Below, piece after piece: positions 42,130 to 51,705 of a stretch of DNA of 64,000 nucleotides. The DNA is from Acidimicrobiia bacterium (GTDB lineage: Bacteria; Actinomycetota; Acidimicrobiia; UBA2766). The position numbers and the translations under genes are program-made. The notes under the pieces were generated by a model that made no database searches, was not told the DNA's origin, and was given only the letters and a program-made list of their open reading frames with translations. Where the stretch lies: assembly GCA_020850945.1 (NCBI GenBank), contig JADZDR010000027.1, forward strand, positions 1 through 64,000. Direction: 5' to 3'. The first letter of the stretch is position 1, and the number at the start of each line of letters is the position of its first letter.

Positions 42130-44322
42130 ATGCTGCCGGGGATGAACCGTGCCGCCGTCCGCCTCGAACGGCTCCTCGTCCCCCGGTTCCGGCCGGGCCG
42201 GCCTCCGCTCGTGCGGGCGATCCGGACCGCCCTCGGCATCGCCGTGCCCCTGCTCGTGTTCGAGCTCCTCGGCAGGCAGGACCTCGCCGTCTTCGCCGCG
42301 GCGGGGGGACTCCTCACGAGCGTCGCCGACGTCGACGCCACATACGCCACGAAGGCGCGGGCGATGCTGAGCACCCTCGTGCTCACGTGCGTCGGGACCG
42401 CGGCCGGCACCCTCGCCCAACCACTCGGATGGGAAGCGGCGCCCCTCCTCGGCGTCTGGGCCTTCGTCTTCGCGTTCGGCGTCCTGTTCGACGCGTCGGC
42501 CGTCATGGTCGGCTGGTCGGCGACCGTCTCCTTCCTTGCCGGTTTGGGCCTCCCTGCCGTCCACTCCGTCGCGGCCGTGCCGACGCGTGTGGCCGGCCTC
42601 GCGATCGGATCCGCCTGGATGGTGTTCCTCGCCCTGGCCGTGTGGCCGGTGAACCCGTTCCGTCCCGCCATGCGCGCCGTCGCCGCCTTCTACGCAACCC
42701 TCGCCGATCTGCTCGAGGCGGCGTGCCGCGCCGACCCACCCCACGCGGACGAGGGGACGTGGGAGGAGCGCGTCGACACCGAACGTGCGGCGGCACGCGC
42801 GGCGTTGGACGAATCCGCCCACGCGATCCGCGCGGCCCGACTCACGCGGCCGACCACGGGACCCGTCGCCCGGCACCTCGTCGCCCTGCACGAGGAGGGA
42901 TACGTCCTCCTCGGTGACGTCGTGACGCTGGCCGAGACGCTCGACGGCAGGTGGCAAATGGGTCCCCGCAACCCCCGGCTGAGAGCCACGGTTGCCGACT
43001 TCGTCGATACGGCCGTGGCAACCGCACGCGCGGTCGCGGCGGGCCTGGACGCGGGGGGAGCTGCCACGTCGTCGGATCTCCTCACGACCCGGCTCGCACA
43101 GGTGCGGGAGGAAGCGGGCGCCGGCACCGACGTGAGCGCCTTGCCCGCTCTCGGACAGCGGCTCCGCCACATCGCAGACGCGCTCCACGCCGCGGCCGAG
43201 AACACGTCCCACCTGAAGGAACCCCTGGGCGCACCGGACGTGGGCGGGGACTCACCTGCCCTGCTCCCCACCCGCACGCATCCGGTCCACACGATCCGGG
43301 ACAACCTCACGTGGGAATCGGCCGCGTTCCGCCACGCCCTCCGCATGGGGGTGACGATGGCAGCGGCCGTCCTCCTCTACACGCTCCTCGACATCCCCAA
43401 GCCGTTCTGGATCACGCTTGCCGTAGCGAGCGTCGTGAAGCCCGATCTGGGTGGCACCCTCGACAATGCCGTGCAGACGGTCGTGGGTACAATCGTCGGC
43501 TGTTCCCTCGCCGCCATCCTGATCACGGTCGTGCGGACCGAGATCGGCGTGGTCCTGCTCGTCGTCCCCTTCTCGATGGCGGCGATCACGCTCGCCTACT
43601 ACAACAACGCCTTCTTCTCCGTGGGCATGTCCCCCATCTTCGTCCTCCTCTCGGACCTCTCGGCCCTCGGATCGTGGCGCCTCGCCTTCCTCAGGATCCT
43701 CAACACGTGCATCGGGGCGACACTCGGCCTCGTCGGCGGGTACCTCCTCTGGCCCAACAGCGAGCGCACGGCCTGGCAGAACGAGCTTGCAGGCCTCATC
43801 CGTGCCCTTCGCACGTTTCTCGACGACACGATGGCGTTCTACCTCCGTCCCGACGAGACCGCCGAAGCGGCACAGGCCCTGCGCAAGGAGCGCCGCGAGA
43901 CCGGAATCGCCGTCGCGAACGCGCACGCGACGGCACAGCGCCTTCTCAACCAGCCGGGCAGGAAGCGCGACCCCGCCCGTGTCGTCATCACCGTCACCAC
44001 GTACACGGAACGCCTCCGCGATGCCGTGGTCACCCTCGCGAGCCACATCGAGGAGATCCGGGGGACCGACTCTCCCGTCGGTCTCACCGACCTCATCAGT
44101 GGCCTGGACGAGACCCTCGACACCCTCGCCCGCGCGGCCGAGACAGGTGAGCCGTGCGCTGCTGTCCCGGACTTCGACACAGCCCTCGAACCCCTGCAGG
44201 AGGCCGGCGACGGCGTCGTTGTCCGGGAGCTGGGCCGCGTCGTCGCGGCCGTGAAGGGGATCGCGGCCGGCCTCGGCGACGACGCCGTCGCGGCCGGAGA
44301 GAAGGTCGCGGTCAGACCTTGA
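42130..44322 (+). CDS. FUSC-family transporter (aromatic/fusaric-acid exporter-like)
   Basis: 730 residues. Two membrane blocks of about six helices each (about 30-180 and 400-545) flank a soluble helical region, as in FUSC/YccS proteins. The second block starts with [20 protein letters not shown] and includes [21 protein letters not shown] (in part), the family signature. Relatives pump aromatic acids or antimicrobials. ATG at 42142 is a possible start. The 3' end overlaps the end of rpmB by 11 nt on the other strand. Confidence 0.87.
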   Translation: MLPGMNRAAVRLERLLVPRFRPGRPPLVRAIRTALGIAVPLLVFELLGRQDLAVFAAAGGLLTSVADVDATYATKARAMLSTLVLTCVGTAAGTLAQPLGWEAAPLLGVWAFVFAFGVLFDASAVMVGWSATVSFLAGLGLPAVHSVAAVPTRVAGLAIGSAWMVFLALAVWPVNPFRPAMRAVAAFYATLADLLEAACRADPPHADEGTWEERVDTERAAARAALDESAHAIRAARLTRPTTGPVARHLVALHEEGYVLLGDVVTLAETLDGRWQMGPRNPRLRATVADFVDTAVATARAVAAGLDAGGAATSSDLLTTRLAQVREEAGAGTDVSALPALGQRLRHIADALHAAAENTSHLKEPLGAPDVGGDSPALLPTRTHPVHTIRDNLTWESAAFRHALRMGVTMAAAVLLYTLLDIPKPFWITLAVASVVKPDLGGTLDNAVQTVVGTIVGCSLAAILITVVRTEIGVVLLVVPFSMAAITLAYYNNAFFSVGMSPIFVLLSDLSALGSWRLAFLRILNTCIGATLGLVGGYLLWPNSERTAWQNELAGLIRALRTFLDDTMAFYLRPDETAEAAQALRKERRETGIAVANAHATAQRLLNQPGRKRDPARVVITVTTYTERLRDAVVTLASHIEEIRGTDSPVGLTDLISGLDETLDTLARAAETGEPCAAVPDFDTALEPLQEAGDGVVVRELGRVVAAVKGIAAGLGDDAVAAGEKVAVRP

Positions 44323-44548
44323 CGCCGCGCCGTCGCATGTCGGCGAGCACGCGCTCGATGCCGACCTTGTCGATGACGCGCAGGCCCTTGGCGGACACCT
44401 TGAGCCTCACCCACCGCTTCTCGGACGGCACCCAGAAGCGCTTCGACTGGATGTTGGGCTCGAAGCGCCGCTTCGACTTGTTGTCGGCATGGGACACGCG
44501 GTTGCCCGTGATCGGGCGCTTGCCTGTCACTTGGCAGACCTTGGACAT
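44312..44548 (-). CDS. rpmB: ribosomal protein L28
   Basis: 78 residues from the ATG at 44548: [20 protein letters not shown], then [20 protein letters not shown]. It is the form without the two CxxC zinc motifs. Part of the large ribosomal subunit. Bacteria often hold zinc and zinc-free L28 paralogues; only this one is in the window. The frame continues upstream but is not homologous there. Confidence 0.95.
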   Translation of the reverse strand: MSKVCQVTGKRPITGNRVSHADNKSKRRFEPNIQSKRFWVPSEKRWVRLKVSAKGLRVIDKVGIERVLADMRRRGVKV

Positions 44549-44654
44549 CTCGGACCTCTCGGGCTCGGAGTGGCGGCCACCGGCACGGGGCGCCTCGCGA
44601 ACCCGCCCAGTGTAGGCGGCCCTCCCGCACCGACGGGAACTGCGCTTGGGGGGA

Positions 44655-46067
44655 TCAGCGGGCCTGGGGTGCATCACCGGTCAGGTCGTGGAAGAGGTCG
44701 CGTACGGTCACGATGTCGTCACCGGACAGGATTCCGCTCCTCCCGAGGAGGCGCCCCCGCTCCCAGTTCGTGAGGCCGAGCTCGGGTCGGCTCCACGCCC
44801 ACTGGCCGTCCACCCAGCGTGTGAAGCCGTCCCCGACATACGGCGCGTCGACCACGGCGCAGAACTCGTCGAAGGCCCCGTCCCGAGTCGAGATGATGGA
44901 CGCCACGAAGCGTGGGCTGTAGGTGTTGATCAGATCTGCGGCCGCGTCGAGGCCGTCGGCGACCACGAACGTCAACTCGGGTGCGTTCTCCCACTCCCAT
45001 TCGGTGGCGAGGGTCGCCTCGGCCACGACGTCTGTTCCGGCCACGACACCCTCGGAACCGGCCACGACGTGCACGACGGCGCCCACGTCCGCGAGGGTGT
45101 CGGCGAGTGCGGGGCCGATGCGCGCCACGCCCGACCGGTCGAGAACGAGGCAGTTCAGGGTGTTGCAGACCTTGCGGTCCAGGCTGTTCTTGACGGCACG
45201 GGCTGCCGTGTCGGCCTTGGCCGTCTCGTCCACGTAGATCCACGCCCCGCCGGTGCCGTGCAGAGAGACCGGAGTGCCGTGCTGCTGGGCGATGGACCCG
45301 AGCAGGGCGACGGTGGGCCCGGAACCCCGCGCGACGGCGAGGCGCACCTCGGGCATCGTGAAGAGGGCCTGGCCGGCGCCATGGTCGCGGCTCCGCACGA
45401 GCCTGACGGCGCCTGGGGGAAGTCCGGCCGCATCCAGGGCCGGCTGCAGGGCGTCTCTCTCCAAGGCTAGCGCCGTGCCGAGTGCGTCACCCCCGATCCG
45501 CATCACGGCCGTGTTGCCGTTGCGCAGGACGCCCACACCGTCGGCGAGGACGTTGGGTCGTCCCTCGAAGACGAACGCGACCACGCCGAGGGGGGCACAG
45601 ACGCGCTGCACGCACCACGTCGCCTCACTCCGCTCCTCGACGACCTGCCCGACGCGGGCAGGCGCCTGGGCCCAGCCGTACAAACCGTCGACCATCGCGG
45701 CCCGCATCTTGTCGCTGACGGCGAGCCGGCCGACGTGGCGGCCCCGCCCGCGGGCGTCCTCCACGTCCGTCGCATTCGCCTCGACGATCCCCTCCCACAC
45801 CGAGTCGTCGGTGAGACGGGCGGCGAACCCCTCGAAGAACGCCGAGATCTGCGTGGGCGTGCAGGCCGCGAGAACCTTGAAGGCGGCGTGCGCGTCGGCC
45901 ACGGCGGCGGCAGCGGCGGCGTGCGCGTCCGCCCCGACGACGAGCAGCTCCCCCGTCCGCGTCACAGGGATCACGGTGTCACCGGGGCCGATCTCGGGCA
46001 TGGGCACCACGGCGCTCCCCACGACGACGGGTGAGCCGGGGGCGATGGCATGAATCGAGTCGTGCAT
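44655..46067 (-). CDS. proA: ProA-like glutamate-5-semialdehyde dehydrogenase
   Basis: 470 residues from the ATG at 46067, about 50 more than usual ProA. Aldehyde dehydrogenase fold: [20 protein letters not shown] (cofactor region), [20 protein letters not shown], catalytic Cys in [13 protein letters not shown], and [10 protein letters not shown] near the end. These places align with ProA, which reduces gamma-glutamyl phosphate for proline synthesis, but several ProA-typical residues are changed. It may be a diverged paralogue. No proB is near. Confidence 0.7.
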   Translation of the reverse strand: MHDSIHAIAPGSPVVVGSAVVPMPEIGPGDTVIPVTRTGELLVVGADAHAAAAAAVADAHAAFKVLAACTPTQISAFFEGFAARLTDDSVWEGIVEANATDVEDARGRGRHVGRLAVSDKMRAAMVDGLYGWAQAPARVGQVVEERSEATWCVQRVCAPLGVVAFVFEGRPNVLADGVGVLRNGNTAVMRIGGDALGTALALERDALQPALDAAGLPPGAVRLVRSRDHGAGQALFTMPEVRLAVARGSGPTVALLGSIAQQHGTPVSLHGTGGAWIYVDETAKADTAARAVKNSLDRKVCNTLNCLVLDRSGVARIGPALADTLADVGAVVHVVAGSEGVVAGTDVVAEATLATEWEWENAPELTFVVADGLDAAADLINTYSPRFVASIISTRDGAFDEFCAVVDAPYVGDGFTRWVDGQWAWSRPELGLTNWERGRLLGRSGILSGDDIVTVRDLFHDLTGDAPQAR

Positions 46068-46111
46068 GGCGCAAGTATGGATCAGATCCCACACCACACA
46101 CAGGGGTATGC

Positions 46112-47095
46112 ATGGAGATCGGTCCGGCCACAACGCGGGCAGTCGTCGTCGAGGGTTTCGCGGGCTGGGAGCTGTCCTCTGCCCACGGGCGGCTCCGCAC
46201 CACGTTCCTGCCGGCTGCCGGCATGGTGGGCAGCTCGTTCGTGTGCGCGGAACAGGAGCTCCTCGGACAGCGGCACGGAGTCACGGCCTATGTCCGGGAC
46301 CGGGAGACAATGGGGATACCCCTCCTGCATCCGTGGGCGAACCGCCTCGACTCCGACCACTGTCGCCTTCAGGCCCCGGACGGGCGGGACGTCGAGATCG
46401 ATCTCGCCACGTCGCCTCTTGTCCACCGTGACGGGAACGGGCTGCCCATACACGGTCTCGTGACCGGGAACGCCGACTGGGAGGTCCTCTCGGTCGGCGT
46501 CGAGGCGGACGTGGCACACCTGAGCACGCGCCTCGATCTCACCCGCGATCCGGCGTTCCTCTCCGCGTTCCCGTTCCCGCATGCAGTCTCTGTGGACGTC
46601 CGTCTCGGCCCCACCTCCCTGGCGGTCACGACGGCGGTCGAGGCAGATGGGGGCGTGGCCGTCCCCGTCGCGTTCGGCTGGCATCCGTACCTCGCCGTAC
46701 CCGGCACTCCCCGTGCGGACTGGCAACTCACGCTGCCTCACCTCCGCCACGAGGAGCTCGACCCGCGGGGGATCCCGTCGGGGCAGTTCGGCTCGGTACC
46801 GGCCGGCACCCGCGCTCTCGGCCCGGACGCGTGGGACGATCTCTTCACCCTCGGCCCCGAGCGCACGTTCTCGGTGGGAGACACGCACGTGGACGTCACG
46901 GTCCACATGGACGGTGGGTACGCCTGGGCGCAGGTCTACGCCCCGACCGACGATGCCGTGGTCTGCTTCGAACCGATGACCGCGCCCTCGAATCCCTTCT
47001 CGGCCGCCGCCGGCGGACCGCGCTGTGCCTGGGTCGCGCCCGGCGCCTCGTACCGCGCCACGTTCGAGATCACGCCCCGTGACACGCCGAGGTGA
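46112..47095 (+). CDS. aldose 1-epimerase family protein
   Basis: 327 residues from the ATG at 46112. The mutarotase fold is shown by IPLLHPWANRLDS, the catalytic-acid region LPIHGLVTGNADW, the second His in VAFGWHPYLAVPG and the general base Glu in VVCFEPMTAPSNPF. It interconverts alpha and beta anomers of a sugar or acts on a phosphosugar. It diverges from the ProA-like gene across only 44 nt and converges with the GT2 gene. Confidence 0.88.
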   Translation: MEIGPATTRAVVVEGFAGWELSSAHGRLRTTFLPAAGMVGSSFVCAEQELLGQRHGVTAYVRDRETMGIPLLHPWANRLDSDHCRLQAPDGRDVEIDLATSPLVHRDGNGLPIHGLVTGNADWEVLSVGVEADVAHLSTRLDLTRDPAFLSAFPFPHAVSVDVRLGPTSLAVTTAVEADGGVAVPVAFGWHPYLAVPGTPRADWQLTLPHLRHEELDPRGIPSGQFGSVPAGTRALGPDAWDDLFTLGPERTFSVGDTHVDVTVHMDGGYAWAQVYAPTDDAVVCFEPMTAPSNPFSAAAGGPRCAWVAPGASYRATFEITPRDTPR

Positions 47096-47104
47096 CGGCT
47101 GACC

Positions 47105-47941
47105 TCAGGCGGCGGGGCGGCCGCCCAGGATGACCTGGCGCATGCCATGTGTCCGCGTGAAGTGGGCCATCGAACGCATGTGGAGCCACGTGTTGCGTGA
47201 GAGGAGCTTCTTGTCGCTCACGGCCTGGTGGATGTGGGAGATCTCGGCATCCGCGACGTAGACGACACGCCACGCCCGCTTGTGCATGCGCAGGCACCAG
47301 TCGATGTCGTCGACGTAGAGCGGCAGGCCCTCGTCGAGGATCCCGACCTCGTCAACGGCCTCACGGCGTGTGACGAGCGCGGCACCGAGCATCCAGTCGA
47401 CATCCTGCGTGCGCATGTGGTCGAAATCGGAGTTGAGGTGTCGCCTGTCCCATCTGCCGTTGCGGGCGAGGGAGCGCAGCGGCGTGCGGCGCACGAGGAA
47501 CGAGCTCAGGTTCGGGAAGCGCCGCACCGACAACTGCACGCTGCCGTCGAAGTTGAGGAGACGGGGGCCGACCAGGCCGATGTCGGGGTTCTCCTCGAGA
47601 GTCGTGACGAGACGTTGCAGCGCACCCGCATGCGTGATCGTGTCGGGATTCAGGAGGCCGACGAAGCGGCCCGTCGCCGCCCGCAGACCGAGGTTCGAGT
47701 TGGGGGCGAAGCCCATCCGCTGCGGGGTCCGGATCACGACGACCTCGGGGTTCTCGGCACGGGCGACATCCGCGGATCCGTCCGTGCAGACGTTGTCGAC
47801 GAGGATGTGCTCGACCTGCAGGTCGCCTTTGTTGCGCTGCACGGACGCGAAGCACTCCCGCACGAGATGCGCCTCGTTCGTGCTAACCGTGACCAGGGAG
47901 AGGTCCGGGCAGGCCGTGGTCATGGTCACGTGCTTCGGCAT
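47105..47941 (-). CDS. family 2 glycosyltransferase
   Basis: 278 residues with the ATG at 47941; ATG at 47923 is also possible. GT-A fold: LSLVTVSTNEAHLVRECFAS, HILVDNVCTDGSADVA, then the DxD-like LLNPDTI and the acceptor part WMLGAALVTRREAVDEVGILDE, LYVDDIDWCLRMHKRAW. This is the rhamnosyl/galactofuranosyl-type subfamily used in envelope polysaccharide synthesis. No membrane helix. A short hairpin (GAGGT/ACCTC) spans the stop codons of this gene and the epimerase. Confidence 0.88.
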   Translation of the reverse strand: MPKHVTMTTACPDLSLVTVSTNEAHLVRECFASVQRNKGDLQVEHILVDNVCTDGSADVARAENPEVVVIRTPQRMGFAPNSNLGLRAATGRFVGLLNPDTITHAGALQRLVTTLEENPDIGLVGPRLLNFDGSVQLSVRRFPNLSSFLVRRTPLRSLARNGRWDRRHLNSDFDHMRTQDVDWMLGAALVTRREAVDEVGILDEGLPLYVDDIDWCLRMHKRAWRVVYVADAEISHIHQAVSDKKLLSRNTWLHMRSMAHFTRTHGMRQVILGGRPAA

Positions 47942-47999
47942 CCGATCCGGCGAAACCTGCAGGCATGGGATCCCCCGACAGCGTGGGTACATTGCAGGC

Positions 48000-48329
48000 A
48001 TGCGCCGGCCCGTCCTCGCCACCGTCTCCGTGTTCGTCCTCGCCTGCGTGCTCCTGCTCGCGGCCTGCTCCGATCCCGAGACCATCCAGGGGGCGGCTAC
48101 ATGCGAGGGGGCCGTCGCCCGGTTCCTCGCGTTCACGGCCCGCATGCAGGAGGAGCTCGACCCGAAGGAGGATCCGAACCCCGATCTCATCCACGAGATG
48201 ACGGACGAAGCCGAGGCCCTGCGGGACGGGGCGAGCGACGTGTGCGGGGGTGATGCCGCCTTCATGAAGGAGATGGCACGACAGCGTGCGGAGCAGGAGG
48301 CGCCGTCGAGTCCCACATCGGACGAGTGA
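48000..48329 (+). CDS. small lipoprotein
   Basis: 109 residues. RRPVLATVSVFVLACVLLLAAC is a signal peptide with lipobox LAAC; the mature part is helical, acidic, with two Cys (ATCEGAVARF, SDVCGGDAAF) that may form a disulfide between two helices. Function unknown. It diverges from the GT2 gene. Confidence 0.75.
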   Translation: MRRPVLATVSVFVLACVLLLAACSDPETIQGAATCEGAVARFLAFTARMQEELDPKEDPNPDLIHEMTDEAEALRDGASDVCGGDAAFMKEMARQRAEQEAPSSPTSDE

Positions 48330-48437
48330 ACGCATCCGCGTACGTATGCGGAACGGCTCATAGTCGCCGCTCCCGGTCCGATCCCGGGAGGACGAGGTCG
48401 TCACACGCACGACGCATGCAGACGGAGGAAGCCCAGC

Positions 48438-48611
48438 TTGTCCCGCTCCTTCCGCCCCTTCCGGCGGATCCGCACCGAGGTCGCTCCCGGCCACGCCCGC
48501 TTCGTCCTTCGCCCCTTCTCGCCGCCACCGCATGGACGGCCGCTCGTGGTGCGGCCACTTCCCCGACGGCCCAAACCCATCCGGCGTCGCGACACCGAAC
48601 CGCGTGAATGA
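48438..48611 (+). CDS. possible small Arg/Pro-rich protein
   Basis: 57 codons from TTG, with GGAGG 9 nt upstream. The product begins LSRSFRPFRRIRTEVAPGHA, continues RFVLRPFSPPPHGRPLVV and ends in a basic tail, so more than a quarter is Arg. It fills a gap of about 280 nt and ends 3 nt before the end of udgB on the other strand. No family recognised; it could be chance in GC-rich DNA. Confidence 0.3.
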   Translation: MSRSFRPFRRIRTEVAPGHARFVLRPFSPPPHGRPLVVRPLPRRPKPIRRRDTEPRE

Positions 48612-48614
48612 CCC

Positions 48615-49322
48615 TCAGCCCAGCAGGTCACGTGCCCGCGAGAACACGGCATCGAGCATCGGCTCGGTCAGCCTGCCCGTGAAGGTGTTCTGCTGCGAGG
48701 GATGGAACGAGCCGAGGAGTGTGCCGGCGCCGGGAAGACGGACCTCGGCGAGATGCGCGAACGCGGGCTTGGGTCGCAGGGGACCGAGCACGCGCAGGAC
48801 CACGTCCCACGCGAAGCGGCCGAGGGCGACGACGACCTCCCACGCGTCGAGGAGCGTGATCTCACGTTCGAGGTAGGGCCGGCACGTGTCGCGCTCGGTG
48901 GGCGTGGGCTTGTTGGCGGGCGGTGCGCAGCGCACGGACGCCGTGATCCAGGCGTCGTGGAGCTCGAGGCCGTCGTCGCGTGACTCGGACACCGGACTGT
49001 TCGCGAACCCGGTCCGGAAAAGGGAGCCGAACAGCCACGTGCCGCTCCGGTCTCCTGTGAACATGCGGCCCGTCCTGTTCGCGCCGTGCGCCGCCGGCGC
49101 GAGACCGACGATCAGGAGGCGGGCACGGGGATCGCCGAAGCCCGGCACGGGGCGGCCCCAATAGTCCCAGTCGGCGAAGGCAGCGCGCTTCTCACGGGCA
49201 ACCTGTTCCCTCCAGGCGACGAGGCGGGGGCAGAGCCGGCACGAGACGATCTCACGTTCCAGGACGGAGAGGGGGCCGGTATCACGTTCATGCATGTTCG
49301 GGGATGCGCATCCGGTCGCCAT
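48615..49322 (-). CDS. udgB: uracil-DNA glycosylase, family 5
   Basis: 235 residues. Family-5 hallmarks are plain: YWGRPVPGFGDPRARLLIVG, LAPAAHGANRTGRMFTGDRS and the His motif GSFHPSQQNTFTG. Four Cys (28, 31, 132, 147) are placed to bind the 4Fe-4S cluster of this family. It removes uracil and related bases from DNA. It is the counterpart of mycobacterial UdgB. Alternative ATG at 49295. It diverges from a metallophosphoesterase across 27 nt. Confidence 0.93.
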   Translation of the reverse strand: MATGCASPNMHERDTGPLSVLEREIVSCRLCPRLVAWREQVAREKRAAFADWDYWGRPVPGFGDPRARLLIVGLAPAAHGANRTGRMFTGDRSGTWLFGSLFRTGFANSPVSESRDDGLELHDAWITASVRCAPPANKPTPTERDTCRPYLEREITLLDAWEVVVALGRFAWDVVLRVLGPLRPKPAFAHLAEVRLPGAGTLLGSFHPSQQNTFTGRLTEPMLDAVFSRARDLLG

Positions 49323-49349
49323 CGTAATCACAGCTACGCTGCCGGAACC

Positions 49350-50594
49350 ATGCCCATCGCCGACGCCGAGCTCTTCGGAGTCACCGACACGACCGCGACC
49401 GTCACGTTCAAGACGGTGGATCGCGACGGGTCTCTCGCACCGATGGAGGTGCAGGTGGTCGCGCGGAGCGCGGCGGGCGACCACGCCGTCACAGCCGGGT
49501 TCGTGCCGTCCGGACCGGCGCCCGAGGATGCCCTGGCACACCTGCGCATAGAGGGGCTGTGGCCCGAGACGGAGTACTCGCTCGAGCTCACGTCCCCCGA
49601 CGGCAGGGCGGAGGCCGACCCGCCCTATCTGCCCGCGGCCTTCCGCACGCTGACGACTCCGCCGGGTGAGGTCGTCGCCACGATCGCGACCGTGAGCGAC
49701 CTCCACTACGGGGAGGAGGTGGCGGGGCTCGGACCGACCGGGAACGAGACTCCGCAGTTCCACGCCGCGGACGAGCAGCCGCCGTACTGGGCTGTGACCA
49801 ACGCCGGTGTCATCGACGACATCAACGCCGCCGGCGCGGACGTCGTGCTCGTGAAGGGGGACATCACCGGCGAGGGACACGCACACGAGTTCGCGCTCGC
49901 ACGTGAGGACTTCGGCCGGCTCGACGCCCCGTGGCACGCCGTCCTCGGCAACCACGACTGCATGCAGACAGGTGTGGACGGGCTCGGGCTCCTCGGCCAG
50001 CCCGAGGAGCCCGTGCGGGAGATCCCGACAGCGGGGTGCCTGCTCGTACTCCTCGAGACGGCTGTGCCCGGCGCAGCGTACGGTGCCCTCCCCCCGGGCC
50101 TCAGGGAGCAGCTCGAGAGCGTGGTCGTGGGAAGCGCCGGACCCGTCCTGCTCTTCGGACACCACCACGTCACGCGGCCGGACAAGGACCCCGCATCCCT
50201 GCCCGGTGACTCGCCCGGTGACTCGCCCGGTGACTCGCCCGGTGACTCGAAGGTCTTCGGCATCGCCCGCGACGACTCCAGCGCGCTCCTCGAGCTGATC
50301 GCCCGGCACGAGAACGTGCGCGGCTACTCGGCGGGGCACACGCACCGCAACCGGCTCCGCACGTTTCCCGCGACACGTGATGTGCCGTTCGTCGAGGTGG
50401 GGGCGACCAAGGAGTACCCGGCAGCCTGGGCGCACTACCGGATCCACACGGGCGGTTACCTGCACGAAGTGCGGCGTGCATCGGCACCGCCCGCGCTCCT
50501 CTGGGCGGATCGCACGAAGGAGATGTTCTACGGCCTCTACCGCCCCTACGCGTTCGGTTCGCTCGAGGCCCGCTGCTTCACCCGCGAGTGGTGA
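49350..50594 (+). CDS. metallophosphoesterase with N-terminal beta-sandwich
   Basis: 414 residues, no signal peptide. Residues 1-105 look like a fibronectin-III-type domain (ATVTFKTVDRDGSLAPMEVQ, GLWPETEYSLELTS), as in purple-acid-phosphatase-like proteins. The calcineurin-like domain has all five metal motifs: SDLHYGEE, VKGDITGEGH, VLGNHDCMQ, LFGHHHVTR and YSAGHTHRN. Between the fourth and fifth lies a tetrapeptide repeat, PGDS four times. Substrate unknown; the cytoplasmic form suggests a cyclic nucleotide or phosphoprotein. Confidence 0.85.
   Translation: MPIADAELFGVTDTTATVTFKTVDRDGSLAPMEVQVVARSAAGDHAVTAGFVPSGPAPEDALAHLRIEGLWPETEYSLELTSPDGRAEADPPYLPAAFRTLTTPPGEVVATIATVSDLHYGEEVAGLGPTGNETPQFHAADEQPPYWAVTNAGVIDDINAAGADVVLVKGDITGEGHAHEFALAREDFGRLDAPWHAVLGNHDCMQTGVDGLGLLGQPEEPVREIPTAGCLLVLLETAVPGAAYGALPPGLREQLESVVVGSAGPVLLFGHHHVTRPDKDPASLPGDSPGDSPGDSPGDSKVFGIARDDSSALLELIARHENVRGYSAGHTHRNRLRTFPATRDVPFVEVGATKEYPAAWAHYRIHTGGYLHEVRRASAPPALLWADRTKEMFYGLYRPYAFGSLEARCFTREW
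50201..50248 (+). repeat. 12-bp tandem repeat x4 inside the phosphoesterase gene
   Basis: GCCCGGTGACTC is repeated four times without change (50201, 50213, 50225, 50237) and encodes the PGDS units. The unit is a multiple of three, so copy changes keep the frame. It is a likely site of length variation between strains. Confidence 0.9.
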
Positions 50595-50622
50595 TTCCCG
50601 CCCACCTCTCTCACGGTGCCCG

Positions 50623-51381
50623 TCAACCAAGGTGCTCGAGGGCATCTAGCACGAGGGCGGGCTCGTCGGTGACGATGCCGCCGACACCGGCCGCCGCGGC
50701 TCGCCGTACCTCGTCGGGGGAGTTCACCGTCCAGGGCATGAGCCAGCGACACCTCACCGCCTCGGCCACGTCGCGCACCGCCCGGTCGAGGGCCTCACCT
50801 CCCAAGCCGGAGATGTGGGGATGGATACCGTCGATGCCATGTGCATCGGCGACTGCGACGAGCTCGTGATGGGGCACCATGGGCATGGTGAGCCACGCGA
50901 CCCTGAAATCGGGGAACGCCGCCTTCAGGGCGAGCAGGTCGTGCACGTTGAAAGACGAGATCACCGTGCGGGAGGTGAGACCGCGCGCCGCGACGGCCGC
51001 GGCGACGGCGAGGATCAGGTCGTGGCTCGGTGTCCCGCCGGAATCGTATCCGGGCAGGTTCTTCACCTCGATGTTGAGCAGCTCGCCACCTGCCCGGGCC
51101 CATTCGAGGACTTCGGCCAGGGTGGGGACGTGGGTCGTGGCGGAGGTGCGGATGTGGACCAACGTGGTCTCGTGCACGGCGCCGGCGAGGCCCGTCGTCC
51201 TCTCGAGGTTCGCGTCGTGGATCACGACGATCTCACGCTCGGAGGTGAAGCGCACGTCGAGCTCGACACCGTCTGCGCCGCAGGTACGTGCGTGATCGAA
51301 GGCGTCGAGCGTGTTCTCGGGCTTCGCGCTCGCGCCGCGGTGGCCGAAGACGAGCGGGCGGTCGTGGTCGTGGTCGAACAT
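50623..51381 (-). CDS. glycerophosphodiester phosphodiesterase family protein
   Basis: 252 residues from the ATG at 51381, which has GGAGG 8 nt upstream; the ATG at 51405 lacks one. The GDPD signature is VFGHRGASAKPENTLDAF, followed by DGVELDVRFTSEREIVVIHD (catalytic Glu, Asp and second His) and the barrel strands LLNIEVKN, TVISSFN and MPWTVN. It hydrolyses glycerophosphodiesters to glycerol 3-phosphate and an alcohol. No signal peptide. It diverges from whiB. Confidence 0.92.
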   Translation of the reverse strand: MFDHDHDRPLVFGHRGASAKPENTLDAFDHARTCGADGVELDVRFTSEREIVVIHDANLERTTGLAGAVHETTLVHIRTSATTHVPTLAEVLEWARAGGELLNIEVKNLPGYDSGGTPSHDLILAVAAAVAARGLTSRTVISSFNVHDLLALKAAFPDFRVAWLTMPMVPHHELVAVADAHGIDGIHPHISGLGGEALDRAVRDVAEAVRCRWLMPWTVNSPDEVRRAAAAGVGGIVTDEPALVLDALEHLG

Positions 51382-51500
51382 GTTCCAATCCTCCGGGCGG
51401 GGCATCTACGCAGGTCGGCCTACGTGATTCTCCGTACTGAACAATCCTCGGCGCGCGTGTGGACAGGATTTCGCGTCACTGTGCAGAATGATTCCACCAG

Positions 51501-51529
51501 TTGACACAGATGTCACCCGGAGTTAGGGT
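51501..51529 (+). promoter_or_regulatory. housekeeping-type promoter upstream of whiB
   Basis: TTGACA (51501-51506), 17-nt spacer, TAGGGT (51524-51529) form a near-consensus sigma-A promoter. The -35 overlaps the inverted repeat TGACA-N4-TGTCA (51502-51515), a possible operator; it includes GACAC, the core bound by WhiA in Streptomyces. Transcription would start near 51536, leaving a leader of about 170 nt before whiB. Confidence 0.65.
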
Positions 51530-51632
51530 GACTCGAGCGTTCACCCCACCGCATCAAACGCATCGATCGGAAGATCTTCACGCCGGGTCCCCTTGGTACA
51601 TCGTCTCGATGTGACAAGCCAAGGGTTTGGAT

Positions 51633-51648
51633 TGTGAACGTATTCACA
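51633..51648 (+). promoter_or_regulatory. CRP-type site TGTGA-N6-TCACA upstream of whiB
   Basis: TGTGAACGTATTCACA is a perfect palindrome that fits the CRP consensus exactly. It is centred 65 nt before the whiB start codon. In M. tuberculosis whiB1 is controlled by the cAMP receptor protein Rv3676, so the site makes sense here. No CRP gene is in the window. Confidence 0.65.
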
Positions 51649-51705
51649 TTCTCGAGGTGAAGAACTGACGACTCGGGGGGCAGGACAACCAAGGAGGGCG
51701 GGCCC

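Noticed and set aside
50201-50248. Short regular repeats considered as a CRISPR array
   Set aside because: There are no spacers; it is a 12-bp tandem repeat in a coding frame.
48615-50645. UDG frame extended upstream to 676 codons
   Set aside because: The extension is antisense to the metallophosphoesterase gene and is not homologous to UDG.
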